Assembly (NCBI RefSeq): GCF_907165205.1
Contig: NC_058195.1
Location: 20,976,936 to 21,040,935 of the forward strand
Reading direction: 5' to 3'
DNA length: 64,000 nucleotides
Source: Coccinella septempunctata
Lineage: Eukaryota > Arthropoda > Insecta > Coleoptera > Coccinellidae
The notes below the pieces were generated by a model. It had not been told where the DNA came from. It did no database searches and worked only from the letters and a program-made list of their open reading frames with translations. Position 1 is the stretch's first letter; each line of letters starts with the position of its first letter. Shown piece after piece: positions 43,346-55,046 of the stretch. Both the position numbers and the translations under genes were made by a program.

Positions 43346-44065
43346 CTAAGTTCTACCATTATTATTCATTAAACTATCATAAATTTTGCTGAGGTGTTGA
43401 GTATCCTCTCTGAAGTTAACTGTGTTGTGCGTTCTGATGTGAATCATTTCACTAATTAACCTTCTGTTGTAATGTTGTTCTACGTCCAATATTGTAACCC
43501 CGCCAAAGTCAAATCTGTGTCCTTCTGTGTGAGTGTGTGCCGTCAGTGCCGTCTTTTGTGTATTGTCAAATTTCCTTGAGTCAATAGTATGTTGTCTGAT
43601 TCGTTCTTGTAGAAGTTGTCTTGTCTGTCCTATGTAGCATTTTTGGCAATTAGAGCATTCAATCTTATAGACCAGTTCTGATTGTTTCAAAAGAGGTGTT
43701 TTGTCCTTTAATTTGGTGTAAAACAATCTTTTATTATCCATTTTGTTATAGAAAGCTGCAGTACAATTGTGTTCTTTAAAAATTTTATTAATTTTATATG
43801 ACAAAATTGGGTAGAATACTAACTTGGAAAATTTTTTCAATGTGGTCTGTGATGATGATGTTTGTTGGTGTGGTCTGTCTGTATTGTCCTGAGTGTCAGC
43901 ATTTGTTGTCACATTTGGTCTTCTTGTTTGTCGATAGTTATTGATACATGTTTTTACATAATGTATCGGATAGTTATTACTTGTCAGTATTTTTGTGACC
44001 TTTTGGAGATTTTCAAAATGATATTCTTCATTACTCAACACCACTGCTCTGTTTATTAAATTCAT
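43346..44065 (-). pseudogene. PLE unit 2: connector and GIY-YIG endonuclease
   Basis: The C-terminal 239 codons of the PLE ORF with the complete GIY-YIG module. Separated from the RT part by a one-base gain near 44173 (TCTATATTAT where units 1, 3 and 4 have TCTGATTAT). Confidence 0.9.
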
Positions 44066-44171
44066 TGCAATGTTTTTCTTTTGTGAGGCACTGTGGTTGG
44101 AAAAGAAGTTAATACATCTATTTGAATTTATGGGTTTTATGTACCAGTTAGTTTTGAGTTCATTTTTATCT

Positions 44172-44972
44172 CTATATTATTACTATGTCCAAGAAGGTAA
44201 TTCTAAAATTTGATTCTCTTTCTAAGGTAAATACAATGTTTTTGTGAAATGAGTTGAATACGTCGAGAGTTTCTTCGGTTTTGCTTTTGGGAACCAAGAT
44301 TAAGGTATCGTCAACATATAATCTTAACAGTGGAATTGCAAAATCCAATCTTGCGACCGCAAAATCAAACAAAGCATGCATTATCAAATTTGCGAAAGTG
44401 GTACTTTCTGGAGAACCCATTGCTGTACCTTCAATTTGTTGGTAATGAGCATTGTTGAAAGAAAAACAACCACCGTCAAAGCATAAGTCGACCAAGGTCA
44501 AAAAATCACTCCTACTTAAATTAGTGAAGTTTTTTATGTAATGCCACTGTGATGCTATGGTTATGCTAACAAGTTGTTTCGGTATATTTGTAAACAATGA
44601 TACTACATCCAACGAAATCAACTCATAATCTTCTGGTACTTCCACCAATTTAAGTTCTTCCACTAATGTATAAGAGTTCTTCACATTAAATCTTGATGTT
44701 GACAATACATTGCTCAATATACCATGTAGAAATTTTCCAATTTTATAGCTAGGAGACTTAATGCTACTTACTACCGGTCTTAAGTTAATATTTTGTTTGT
44801 GTGTTTTTCTTAAGAAATAAATTTTTGGTGACACACTATTGTGAGTAATTAATGATTTGTATTCTATTTCAGATATACTGGAGTTTGATTTTAAATGTTT
44901 CAAGAAATTGTTAATTTTATCTTGTGTTTTTTTAGTAGGATCTGATTTTAGTTTTTTATATGTTGACTCATT
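44172..44972 (-). pseudogene. PLE unit 2: reverse transcriptase
   Basis: RT with YVDD. The frame is open from the truncation point through DPTKKTQDKINNF and on into the RT, because its A-run is only 7 bases long. This shows the uninterrupted reading that the 14-15-base runs in the other units destroy. It ends at the one-base insertion near 44173, which is shared with the last plus-strand unit. Confidence 0.9.
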
Positions 44973-45588
44973 GTTGTTAATATTCAGAAAACTTTGTAAT
45001 GCTCGAATAACTGTGATCTGTCGAAATTATATTTGAAGATTTATGTAACATCATTGTATTTGTATTGTTGCCCAATTGATTGTTTATGTGTGTTATATTG
45101 ATTTGTGGATTGTTTGTCAAAACCTTTTTGATTTCTACATCACACTGTTTTAATCATGTTGATGCGAATGGCGCTTGGGAGGGCAGGATTCGGATGCCCA
45201 CCTGGATCACAAACCTTGAGAAAAGAAAAAACAAAAAACATTATTCTATGCTCCAACCTAAAACTTTGTTGTCCGTTCATATGTTCACGTACTTCCGAAA
45301 GATAGAGAAAAATCTCACCAAATGAGTTGCAAAGTTTTAAAATTAATGATCATTCTTCCAAAAGCTTACATGTTAAATTAATGAAAATTCGAGGTGGGTA
45401 CCTGTTTCGTGCTCTTCCGGGTGAACTCTGCAATTTTATACTTTGTTACATTTTAGCCTTGATAAAGGAACAAGTTTGTGTCCGAAACGTCGGCGAAGAT
45501 TTAAGGTAATTTAACATTCACAATAAAAGTCCAAATTCCCGATAATTGGTTTTTATTATTGATAACATGGACGAAAATCCTGATACAG
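44973..45588 (+). repeat. PLE 3' end/pLTR fragment starting the plus-strand array
   Basis: Begins in the 3' UTR at the head-to-head junction and contains a full terminal repeat ending CCTGATACAG, followed at once by the next unit's coding region. As in other PLEs it would serve as the upstream promoter-bearing terminal repeat of the next unit. Confidence 0.85.
45452..45498 (+). ncRNA. Hammerhead-ribozyme-like motif, plus-strand array, first pLTR
   Basis: TTTAGCC-TTGATAA-AGGAACAAGTTTGTGTCC-GAAACGTC-GGCGAAG. Helix I is GCC/GGC (extended by a T-A pair past one mismatch), helix II GGA/TCC plus an inner A/T-rich stem with one bulged G, helix III the 4-base palindrome ACGT. The palindrome fits the dimeric hammerheads described for PLEs. 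Core positions 3 and 8, which pair in active ribozymes, are U and A here, a compensatory pair. Confidence 0.5.
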
Positions 45589-46544
45589 ATTTAACCCCTG
45601 GGGGATTATTTGAACAAATTAAAGAGATCTATGGTAATGAAGTATGTTTCCGTTGCAAAAGCATGATCAACTTAAATAAGAAGTTGGCATCACTGAAAAA
45701 CAGGCTAATTTTTCTACTGAGATGTAGAACATTGGAAGTTTTCCCTAATCACATAATTAATAACATAAGAGAAATTAACACCTTACAATTGGAAGAACAC
45801 CCCTATGCTCATTTGGTTGACAGATGCATGAGAAAATTTCGAAAGTCCATACTGAATATAGAGATTAAAATATCAGTTTGGAAAAAACGAGCAGTTATAG
45901 AGAAAATAAAAAACATCAATGAACAACTTAAAAGAGAAAAAGTCTGCCCCAAAATTATAGACACCATTGAAAATATGAGCGAAAAATATTTCTTGAACAC
46001 ATTTAAGAAGATCAAGAGGGCTAACATAAAAAAATTTGAAAAACTAGTGGAAGACAAAACACAGCCTTTCAAAGTTACTAATGCGGACCAACGCATAAAG
46101 AACTATACTGATGTTAGTATCCCTGAAGAAGCGAAGATTGTCTTGGGACTTGGTCCAAAGCATGGAATCGTACCACAGCGATTGCCGAGGCTGGAGTTGA
46201 TCAAGGATATTGAAGACTTCGCACAAACGGTCACCAATAATGAAGAAGAAAGAAATTCAATAAGAAACAGATGTGTGGGAGTTATCAACAACTTCATTAG
46301 ACAGAAGAAACCAATAAATGATCCACTGAAGAAATATTATAGGACTACATCCAAATTTGTGAGAGACCATCCGAACATCATTATAAGCAACTCTGATAAG
46401 GGTAACACCACCGTACTAATGTTGAGAGAAGATTACATAACTGAAGCTGAAAAAATGTTAAATAATGAGTCAACATATAAAAAACTAAAATCAGATCCTA
46501 CTAAAAAAAAAAAAAAACACAAGATAAAATTAACAATTTCTTGA
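45567..46544 (+). pseudogene. PLE unit 3: N-terminal domain
   Basis: ATG at 45567 (MDENPDTDL). Helical Lys-rich domain, about 325 codons, ending with SNSDKGNTTVLMLREDY and the A15 run at 46503-46517 that shifts the frame before the RT. It has a private change giving EDKTQPF. The shift relative to the RT frame is two bases, as expected from 15 versus 7 As. Confidence 0.85.
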
Positions 46545-48097
46545 AACATTTAAAATCAAACTCCAGTATATCTGAAATAGAATACAAATCATTAATTACT
46601 CACAATAGTGTGTCACCAAAAATTTATTTCTTAAGAAAAACACACAAACAAAATATTAACTTAAGACCGGTAGTAAGTAGCATTAAGTCTCCTAGCTATA
46701 AAATTGGAAAATCTCTACATGGTATATTGAGCAATGTATTGTCAACATCAAGATTTAATGTGAAGAACTCTTATACATTAGTGGAAGAACTTAAATTGGT
46801 GGAAGTACCAGAAGATTATGAGTTGATTTCGTTGGATGTAGTATCATTGTTTACAAATATACCGAAACAACTTGTTAGCATAACCATAGCATCACAGTGG
46901 CATTACATAAAAAACTTCACTAATTTAAGTAGGAGTGATTTTTTGACCTTGGTCGACTTATGCTTTGACGGTGGTTGTTTTTCTTTCAACAATGCTCATT
47001 ACCAACAAATTGAAGGTACAGCAATGGGTTCTCCAGAAAGTACCACTTTCGCAAATTTGATAATGCATGCTTTGTTTGATTTTGCGGTCGCAAGATTGGA
47101 TTTTGCAATTCCACTGTTAAGATTATATGTTGACGATACCTTAATCTTGGTTCCCAAAAGCAAAACCGAAGAAACTCTCGACGTATTCAACTCATTTCAC
47201 AAAAACATTGTATTTACCTTAGAAAGAGAATCAAATTTTAGAATTACCTTCTTGGACATAGTAATAATCAGAGATAAAAATGAACTCAAAACTAACTGGT
47301 ACATAAAACCCATAAATTCAAATAGATGTATTAACTTCTTTTCCAACCACAGTGCCTCACAAAAGAAAAACATTGCAATGAATTTAATAAACAGAGCAGT
47401 GGTGTTGAGTAATGAAGAATATCATTTTGAAAATCTCCAAAAGGTCACAAAAATACTGACAAGTAATAACTATCCGATACATTATGTAAAAACATGTATC
47501 AATAACTATCGACAAACAAGAAGACCAAATGTGACAACAAATGCTGACACTCAGGACAATACAGACAGACCACACCAACAAACATCATCATCACAGACCA
47601 CATTGAAAAAATTTTCCAAGTTAGTATTCTACCCAATTTTGTCATATAAAATTAATAAAATTTTTAAAGAACACAATTGTACTGCAGCTTTCTATAACAA
47701 AATGGATAATAAAAGATTGTTTTACACCAAATTAAAGGACAAAACACCTCTTTTGAAACAATCAGAACTGGTCTATAAGATTGAATGCTCTAATTGCCAA
47801 AAATGCTACATAGGACAGACAAGACAACTTCTACAAGAACGAATCAGACAACATACTATTGACTCAAGGAAATTTGACAATACACAAAAGACGGCACTGA
47901 CGGCACACACTCACACAGAAGGACACAGATTTGACTTTGGCGGGGTTACAATATTGGACGTAGAACAACATTACAACAGAAGGTTAATTAGTGAAATGAT
48001 TCACATCAGAACGCACAACACAGTTAACTTCAGAGAGGATACTCAACACCTCAGCAAAATTTATGATAGTTTAATGAATAATAATGGTAGAACTTAG
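46541..48097 (+). pseudogene. PLE unit 3: reverse transcriptase and GIY-YIG endonuclease
   Basis: 518 codons, YVDD active site, complete GIY-YIG domain with Cys/His pairs. It differs from the other units by single substitutions (for example KSLHG for KFLHG). No internal stop; only the upstream A-run separates it from the N-terminal domain. The TTG at 46541 is not a true start. Confidence 0.93.
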
Positions 48098-48824
48098 AGT
48101 AATGGTTGGTGGATGGTTTTTGACTATATTTCTCATCAAAAATGAAATTGTTTAAGAATAGTATTCTTTAATCTTTGGAAGGTAGTAGTGCTGTGATATA
48201 TTTTTAATGTTGTTAATATTCAGAAAACTTTGTAATGCTCGAATAACTGTGATCTGTCGAAATTATATTTGAAGATTTATGTAACATCATTGTATTTGTA
48301 TTGTTGCCCAATTGATTGTTTATGTGTGTTATATTGATTTGTGGATTGTTTGTCAAAACCTTTTTGATTTCTACATCACACTGTTTTAATCATGTTGATG
48401 CGAATGGCGCTTGGGAGGGCAGGATTCGGATGCCCACCTGGATCACAAACCTTGAGAAAAGAAAAAACAAAAAACATTATTCTATGCTCCAACCTAAAAC
48501 TTTGTTGTCCGTTCATATGTTCACGTACTTCCGAAAGATAGAGAAAAATCTCACCAAATGAGTTGCAAAGTTTTAAAATTAATGATCATTCTTCCAAAAG
48601 CTTACATGTTAAATTAATGAAAATTCGAGGTGGGTACCTGTTTCGTGCTCTTCCGGGTGAACTCTGCAATTTTATACTTTGTTACATTTTAGCCTTGATA
48701 AAGGAACAAGTTTGTGTCCGAAACGTCGGCGAAGATTTAAGGTAATTTAACATTCACAATAAAAGTCCAAATTCCCGATAATTGGTTTTTATTATTGATA
48801 ACATGGACGAAAATCCTGATACAG
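48098..48824 (+). repeat. PLE 3' UTR and pLTR between units 3 and 4
   Basis: Same sequence as 44973-45588 plus the preceding 3' UTR. It ends CCTGATACAG at 48824, next to unit 4. No supported gene. Confidence 0.85.
48688..48734 (+). ncRNA. Hammerhead-ribozyme-like motif, second pLTR
   Basis: Identical to 45452-45498, one 3236-bp period downstream. Confidence 0.45.
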
Positions 48825-49780
48825 ATTTAACCCCTGGGGGATTATTTGAACAAATTAAAGAGATCTATGGTAATGAAGTATGTTTCCGTTGCAAAAGCAT
48901 GATCAACTTAAATAAGAAGTTGGCATCACTGAAAAACAGGCTAATTTTTCTACTGAGATGTAGAACATTGGAAGTTTTCCCTAATCACATAATTAATAAC
49001 ATAAGGGAAATTAACACCTTACAATTGGAAGAACACCCCTATGCTCATTTGGTTGACAGATGCATGAGAAAATTTCGAAAGTCCATACTAAATATAGAGA
49101 TTAAAATATCAGTTTGGAAAAAACGAGCAGTTATAGAGAAAATAAAAAACATCAATGAACAACTTAAAAGAGAAAAAGTCTGCCCCAAAATTATAGACAC
49201 CATTGAAAATATGAGCGAAAAATATTTCTTGAACACATTTAAGAAGATCAAGAGGGCTAACATAAAAAAATTTGAAAAACTAGTGGAAGACCAAACACAG
49301 CCTTTCAAAGTTACTAATGCGGACCAACGCATAAAGAACTATACTGATGTTAGTATCCCTGAAGAAGCGAAGATTGTCTTGGGACTTGGTCCAAAGCATG
49401 GAATCGTACCACAGCGATTGCCGAGGCTGGAGTTGATCAAGGATATTGAAGACTTCGCACAAACGGTCACCAATAATGAAGAAGAAAGAAATTCAATAAG
49501 AAACAGATGTGTGGGAGTTATCAACAACTTCATAAGACAGAAGAAACCAATAAATGATCCACTGAAGAAATATTATAGGACTACATCCAAATTTGTGAGA
49601 GACCATCCGAACATCATTATAAGCAACTCTGATAAGGGTAACACCACCGTACTAATGTTGAGAGAAGATTACATAACTGAAGCTGAAAAAATGTTAAATA
49701 ATGAGTCAACATATAAAAAACTAAAATCAGATCCTACTAAAAAAAAAAAAAAACACAAGATAAAATTAACAATTTCTTGA
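48803..49780 (+). pseudogene. PLE unit 4: N-terminal domain
   Basis: Same start and structure as unit 3; the A-run before the RT is again 15 bases (49739-49753). No other disruption. Confidence 0.85.
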
Positions 49781-51333
49781 AACATTTAAAATCAAACTCC
49801 AGTATATCTGAAATAGAATACAAATCATTAATTACTCACAATAGTGTGTCACCAAAAATTTATTTCTTAAGAAAAACACACAAACAAAATATTAACTTAA
49901 GACCGGTAGTAAGTAGCATTAAGTCTCCTAGCTATAAAATTGGAAAATTTCTACATGGTATATTGAGCAATGTATTGTCAACATCAAGATTTAATGTGAA
50001 GAACTCTTATACATTAGTGGAAGAACTTAAATTGGTGGAAGTACCAGAAGATTATGAGTTGATTTCGTTGGATGTAGTATCATTGTTTACAAATATACCG
50101 AAACAACTTGTTAGCATAACCATAGCATCACAGTGGCATTACATAAAAAACTTCACTAATTTAAGTAGGAGTGATTTTTTGACCTTGGTCGACTTATGCT
50201 TTGACGGTGGTTGTTTTTCTTTCAACAATGCTCATTACCAACAAATTGAAGGTACAGCAATGGGTTCTCCAGAAAGTACCACTTTCGCAAATTTGATAAT
50301 GCATGCTTTGTTTGATTTTGCGGTCGCAAGATTGGATTTTGCAATTCCACTGTTAAGATTATATGTTGACGATACCTTAATCTTGGTTCCCAAAAGCAAA
50401 ACCGAAGAAACTCTCGACGTATTCAACTCATTTCACAAAAACATTGTATTTACCTTAGAAAGAGAATCAAATTTTAGAATTACCTTCTTGGACATAGTAA
50501 TAATCAGAGATAAAAATGAACTCAAAACTAACTATTACATAAAACCCATAAATTCAAATAGATGTATTAACTTCTTTTCCAACCACAGTGCCTCACAAAA
50601 GAAAAACATTGCAATGAATTTAATAAACAGAGCAGTGGTGTTGAGTAATGAAGAATATCATTTTGAAAATCTCCAAAAGGTCACAAAAATACTGACAAGT
50701 AATAACTATCCGATACATTATGTAAAAACATGTATCAATAACTATCGACAAACAAGAAGACCAAATGTGACAACAAATGCTGACACTCAGGACAATACAG
50801 ACAGACCACACCAACAAACATCATCATCACAGACCACATTGAAAAAATTTTCCAAGTTAGTATTCTACCCAATTTTGTCATATAAAATTAATAAAATTTT
50901 TAAAGAACACAATTGTACTGCAGCTTTCTATAACAAAATGGATAATAAAAGATTGTTTTACACCAAATTAAAGGACAAAACACCTCTTTTGAAACAATCA
51001 GAACTGGTCTATAAGATTGAATGCTCTAATTGCCAAAAATGCTACATAGGACAGACAAGACAACTTCTACAAGAACGAATCAGACAACATACTATTGACT
51101 CAAGGAAATTTGACAATACACAAAAGACGGCACTGACGGCACACACTCACACAGAAGGACACAGATTTGACTTTGGCGGGGTTACAATATTGGACGTAGA
51201 ACAACATTACAACAGAAGGTTAATTAGTGAAATGATTCACATCAGAACGCACAACACAGTTAACTTCAGAGAGGATACTCAACACCTCAGCAAAATTTAT
51301 GATAGTTTAATGAATAATAATGGTAGAACTTAG
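49777..51333 (+). pseudogene. PLE unit 4: reverse transcriptase and GIY-YIG endonuclease
   Basis: 518 codons with YVDD and an intact GIY-YIG module. Private substitution: KTNYYIKP for KTNWYIKP. Out of frame with its N-terminal domain only through the A-run. Confidence 0.93.
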
Positions 51334-52060
51334 AGTAATGGTTGGTGGATGGTTTTTGACTATATTTCTCATCAAAAATGAAATTGTTTAAGAATAGTAT
51401 TCTTTAATCTTTGGAAGGTAGTAGTGCTGTGATATATTTTTAATGTTGTTAATATTCAGAAAACTTTGTAATGCTCGAATAACTGTGATCTGTCGAAATT
51501 ATATTTGAAGATTTATGTAACATCATTGTATTTGTATTGTTGCCCAATTGATTGTTTATGTGTGTTATATTGATTTGTGGATTGTTTGTCAAAACCTTTT
51601 TGATTTCTACATCACACTGTTTTAATCATGTTGATGCGAATGGCGCTTGGGAGGGCAGGATTCGGATGCCCACCTGGATCACAAACCTTGAGAAAAGAAA
51701 AAACAAAAAACATTATTCTATGCTCCAACCTAAAACTTTGTTGTCCGTTCATATGTTCACGTACTTCCGAAAGATAGAGAAAAATCTCACCAAATGAGTT
51801 GCAAAGTTTTAAAATTAATGATCATTCTTCCAAAAGCTTACATGTTAAATTAATGAAAATTCGAGGTGGGTACCTGTTTCGTGCTCTTCCGGGTGAACTC
51901 TGCAATTTTATACTTTGTTACATTTTAGCCTTGATAAAGGAACAAGTTTGTGTCCGAAACGTCGGCGAAGATTTAAGGTAATTTAACATTCACAATAAAA
52001 GTCCAAATTCCCGATAATTGGTTTTTATTATTGATAACATGGACGAAAATCCTGATACAG
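51334..52060 (+). repeat. PLE 3' UTR and pLTR between units 4 and 5
   Basis: Third plus-strand copy of the terminal repeat, including a hammerhead-like motif at 51924-51970; ends CCTGATACAG at 52060. Confidence 0.85.
51924..51970 (+). ncRNA. Hammerhead-ribozyme-like motif, third pLTR
   Basis: Identical to 45452-45498. Confidence 0.45.
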
Positions 52061-53016
52061 ATTTAACCCCTGGGGGATTATTTGAACAAATTAAAGAGAT
52101 CTATGGTAATGAAGTATGTTTCCGTTGCAAAAGCATGATCAACTTAAATAAGAAGTTGGCATCACTGAAAAACAGGCTAATTTTTCTACTGAGATGTAGA
52201 ACATTGGAAGTTTTCCCTAATCACATAATTAATAACATAAGGGAAATTAACACCTTACAATTGGAAGAACACCCCTATGCTCATTTGGTTGACAGATGCA
52301 TGAGAAAATTTCGAAAGTCCATACTAAATATAGAGATTAAAATATCAGTTTGGAAAAAACGAGCAGTTATAGAGAAAATAAAAAACATCAATGAACAACT
52401 TAAAAGAGAAAAAGTCTGCCCCAAAATTATAGACACCATTGAAAATATGAGCGAAAAATATTTCTTGAACACATTTAAGAAGATCAAGAGGGCTAACATA
52501 AAAAAATTTGAAAAACTAGTGGAAGACCAAACACAGCCTTTCAAAGTTACTAATGCGGACCAACGCATAAAGAACTATACTGATGTTAGTATCCCTGAAG
52601 AAGCGAAGATTGTCTTGGGACTTGGTCCAAAGCATGGAATCGTACCACAGCGATTGCCGAGGCTGGAGTTGATCAAGGATATTGAAGACTTCGCACAAAC
52701 GGTCACCAATAATGAAGAAGAAAGAAATTCAATAAGAAACAGATGTGTGGGAGTTATCAACAACTTCATAAGACAGAAGAAACCAATAAATGATCCACTG
52801 AAGAAATATTATAGGACTACATCCAAATTTGTGAGAGACCATCCGAACATCATTATAAGCAACTCTGATAAGGGTAACACCACCGTACTAATGTTGAGAG
52901 AAGATTACATAACTGAAGCTGAAAAAATGTTAAATAATGAGTCAACATATAAAAAACTAAAATCAGATCCTACTAAAAAAAAAAAAAAACACAAGATAAA
53001 ATTAACAATTTCTTGA
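52039..53016 (+). pseudogene. PLE unit 5: N-terminal domain
   Basis: As in unit 4; A-run of 15 bases at 52975-52989. Confidence 0.85.
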
Positions 53017-53744
53017 AACATTTAAAATCAAACTCCAGTATATCTGAAATAGAATACAAATCATTAATTACTCACAATAGTGTGTCACCAAAAATTTATT
53101 TCTTAAGAAAAACACACAAACAAAATATTAACTTAAGACCGGTAGTAAGTAGCATTAAGTCTCCTAGCTATAAAATTGGAAAATTTCTACATGGTATATT
53201 GAGCAATGTATTGTCAACATCAAGATTTAATGTGAAGAACTCTTATACATTAGTGGAAGAACTTAAATTGGTGGAAGTACCAGAAGATTATGAGTTGATT
53301 TCGTTGGATGTAGTATCATTGTTTACAAATATACCGAAACAACTTGTTAGCATAACCATAGCATCACAGTGGCATTACATAAAAAACTTCACTAATTTAA
53401 GTAGGAGTGATTTTTTGACCTTGGTCGACTTATGCTTTGACGGTGGTTGTTTTTCTTTCAACAATGCTCATTACCAACAAATTGAAGGTACAGCAATGGG
53501 TTCTCCAGAAAGTACCACTTTCGCAAATTTGATAATGCATGCTTTGTTTGATTTTGCGGTCGCAAGATTGGATTTTGCAATTCCACTGTTAAGATTATAT
53601 GTTGACGATACCTTAATCTTGGTTCCCAAAAGCAAAACCGAAGAAACTCTCGACGTATTCAACTCATTTCACAAAAACATTGTATTTACCTTAGAAAGAG
53701 AATCAAATTTTAGAATTACCTTCTTGGACATAGTAATAATATAG
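53013..53744 (+). pseudogene. PLE unit 5: reverse transcriptase
   Basis: RT with YVDD. It stops at 53744 through the same one-base gain (AATATAGAG for AATCAGAG) that is seen in minus-strand unit 2. Confidence 0.9.
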
Positions 53745-53850
53745 AGATAAAAATGAACTCAAAACTAACTGGTACATAAAACCCATAAATTCAAATAGAT
53801 GTATTAACTTCTTTTCCAACCACAGTGCCTCACAAAAGAAAAACATTGCA

Positions 53851-54570
53851 ATGAATTTAATAAACAGAGCAGTGGTGTTGAGTAATGAAGAATATCATTT
53901 TGAAAATCTCCAAAAGGTCACAAAAATACTGACAAGTAATAACTATCCGATACATTATGTAAAAACATGTATCAATAACTATCGACAAACAAGAAGACCA
54001 AATGTGACAACAAATGCTGACACTCAGGACAATACAGACAGACCACACCAACAAACATCATCATCACAGACCACATTGAAAAAATTTTCCAAGTTAGTAT
54101 TCTACCCAATTTTGTCATATAAAATTAATAAAATTTTTAAAGAACACAATTGTACTGCAGCTTTCTATAACAAAATGGATAATAAAAGATTGTTTTACAC
54201 CAAATTAAAGGACAAAACACCTCTTTTGAAACAATCAGAACTGGTCTATAAGATTGAATGCTCTAATTGCCAAAAATGCTACATAGGACAGACAAGACAA
54301 CTTCTACAAGAACGAATCAGACAACATACTATTGACTCAAGGAAATTTGACAATACACAAAAGACGGCACTGACGGCACACACTCACACAGAAGGACACA
54401 GATTTGACTTTGGCGGGGTTACAATATTGGACGTAGAACAACATTACAACAGAAGGTTAATTAGTGAAATGATTCACATCAGAACGCACAACACAGTTAA
54501 CTTCAGAGAGGATACTCAACACCTCAGCAAAATTTATGATAGTTTAATGAATAATAATGGTAGAACTTAG
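53851..54570 (+). pseudogene. PLE unit 5: connector and GIY-YIG endonuclease
   Basis: 239 codons, frame restored downstream of the one-base gain; GIY-YIG residues complete. Confidence 0.9.
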
Positions 54571-54881
54571 AGTAATGGTTGGTGGATGGTTTTTGACTAT
54601 ATTTCTCATCAAAAATGAAATTGTTTAAGAATAGTATTCTTTAATCTTTGGAAGGTAGTAGTGCTGTGATATATTTTTAATGTTGTTAATATTCAGAAAA
54701 CTTTGTAATGCTCGAATAACTGTGATCTGTCGAAATTATATTTGAAGATTTATGTAACATCATTGTATTTGTATTGTTGCCCAATTGATTGTTTATGTGT
54801 GTTATATTGATTTGTGGATTGTTTGTCAAAACCTTTTTGATTTCTACATCACACTGTTTTAATCATGTTGATGCGAATGGC
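54571..54881 (+). repeat. PLE 3' UTR and start of the last pLTR, up to the RTE insertion
   Basis: Identical to other units until GATGCGAATGGC at 54881, where the RTE-like LINE begins; the pLTR resumes at 58390. Confidence 0.9.
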
Positions 54882-54914
54882 TTGAGCAGGAAATGGCTCT
54901 CTGCGTTGCTCAAG
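54882..54914 (+). other. Hairpin at the extreme 5' end of the RTE-like element
   Basis: The first 7 bases TTGAGCA are perfectly complementary to TGCTCAA about 25 bases later. The position and 7-bp length equal helix P1 of HDV-like ribozymes, which some RTE elements carry at their 5' ends. The 18-base interior is short for a full HDV fold, so this remains a structural observation. Confidence 0.35.
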
Positions 54915-55046
54915 TTACGTCTCAGACCTTGTCGTCTCAGGATACCTGTGCCACAAGATAATCTAGTCGTAGCCGCAACCAAAGTTGCACTGACAGCGTT
55001 ACCAGTGCAGCTTTTGAACACCTTCTAACGCAGCTCCTACAAAAAG

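Larger units (their letters stand above)
42619..44972 (-). mobile_element. PLE unit 2, 5'-truncated at the inversion point
   Basis: Matches unit 1 from its 3' end up to the TYKKL/DPT region and then stops at 44972, where sequence flips into a plus-strand PLE 3' UTR (TGTTGTTAATATTCAG). One or two bases of microhomology (T/TT) lie at the join. Confidence 0.9.
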
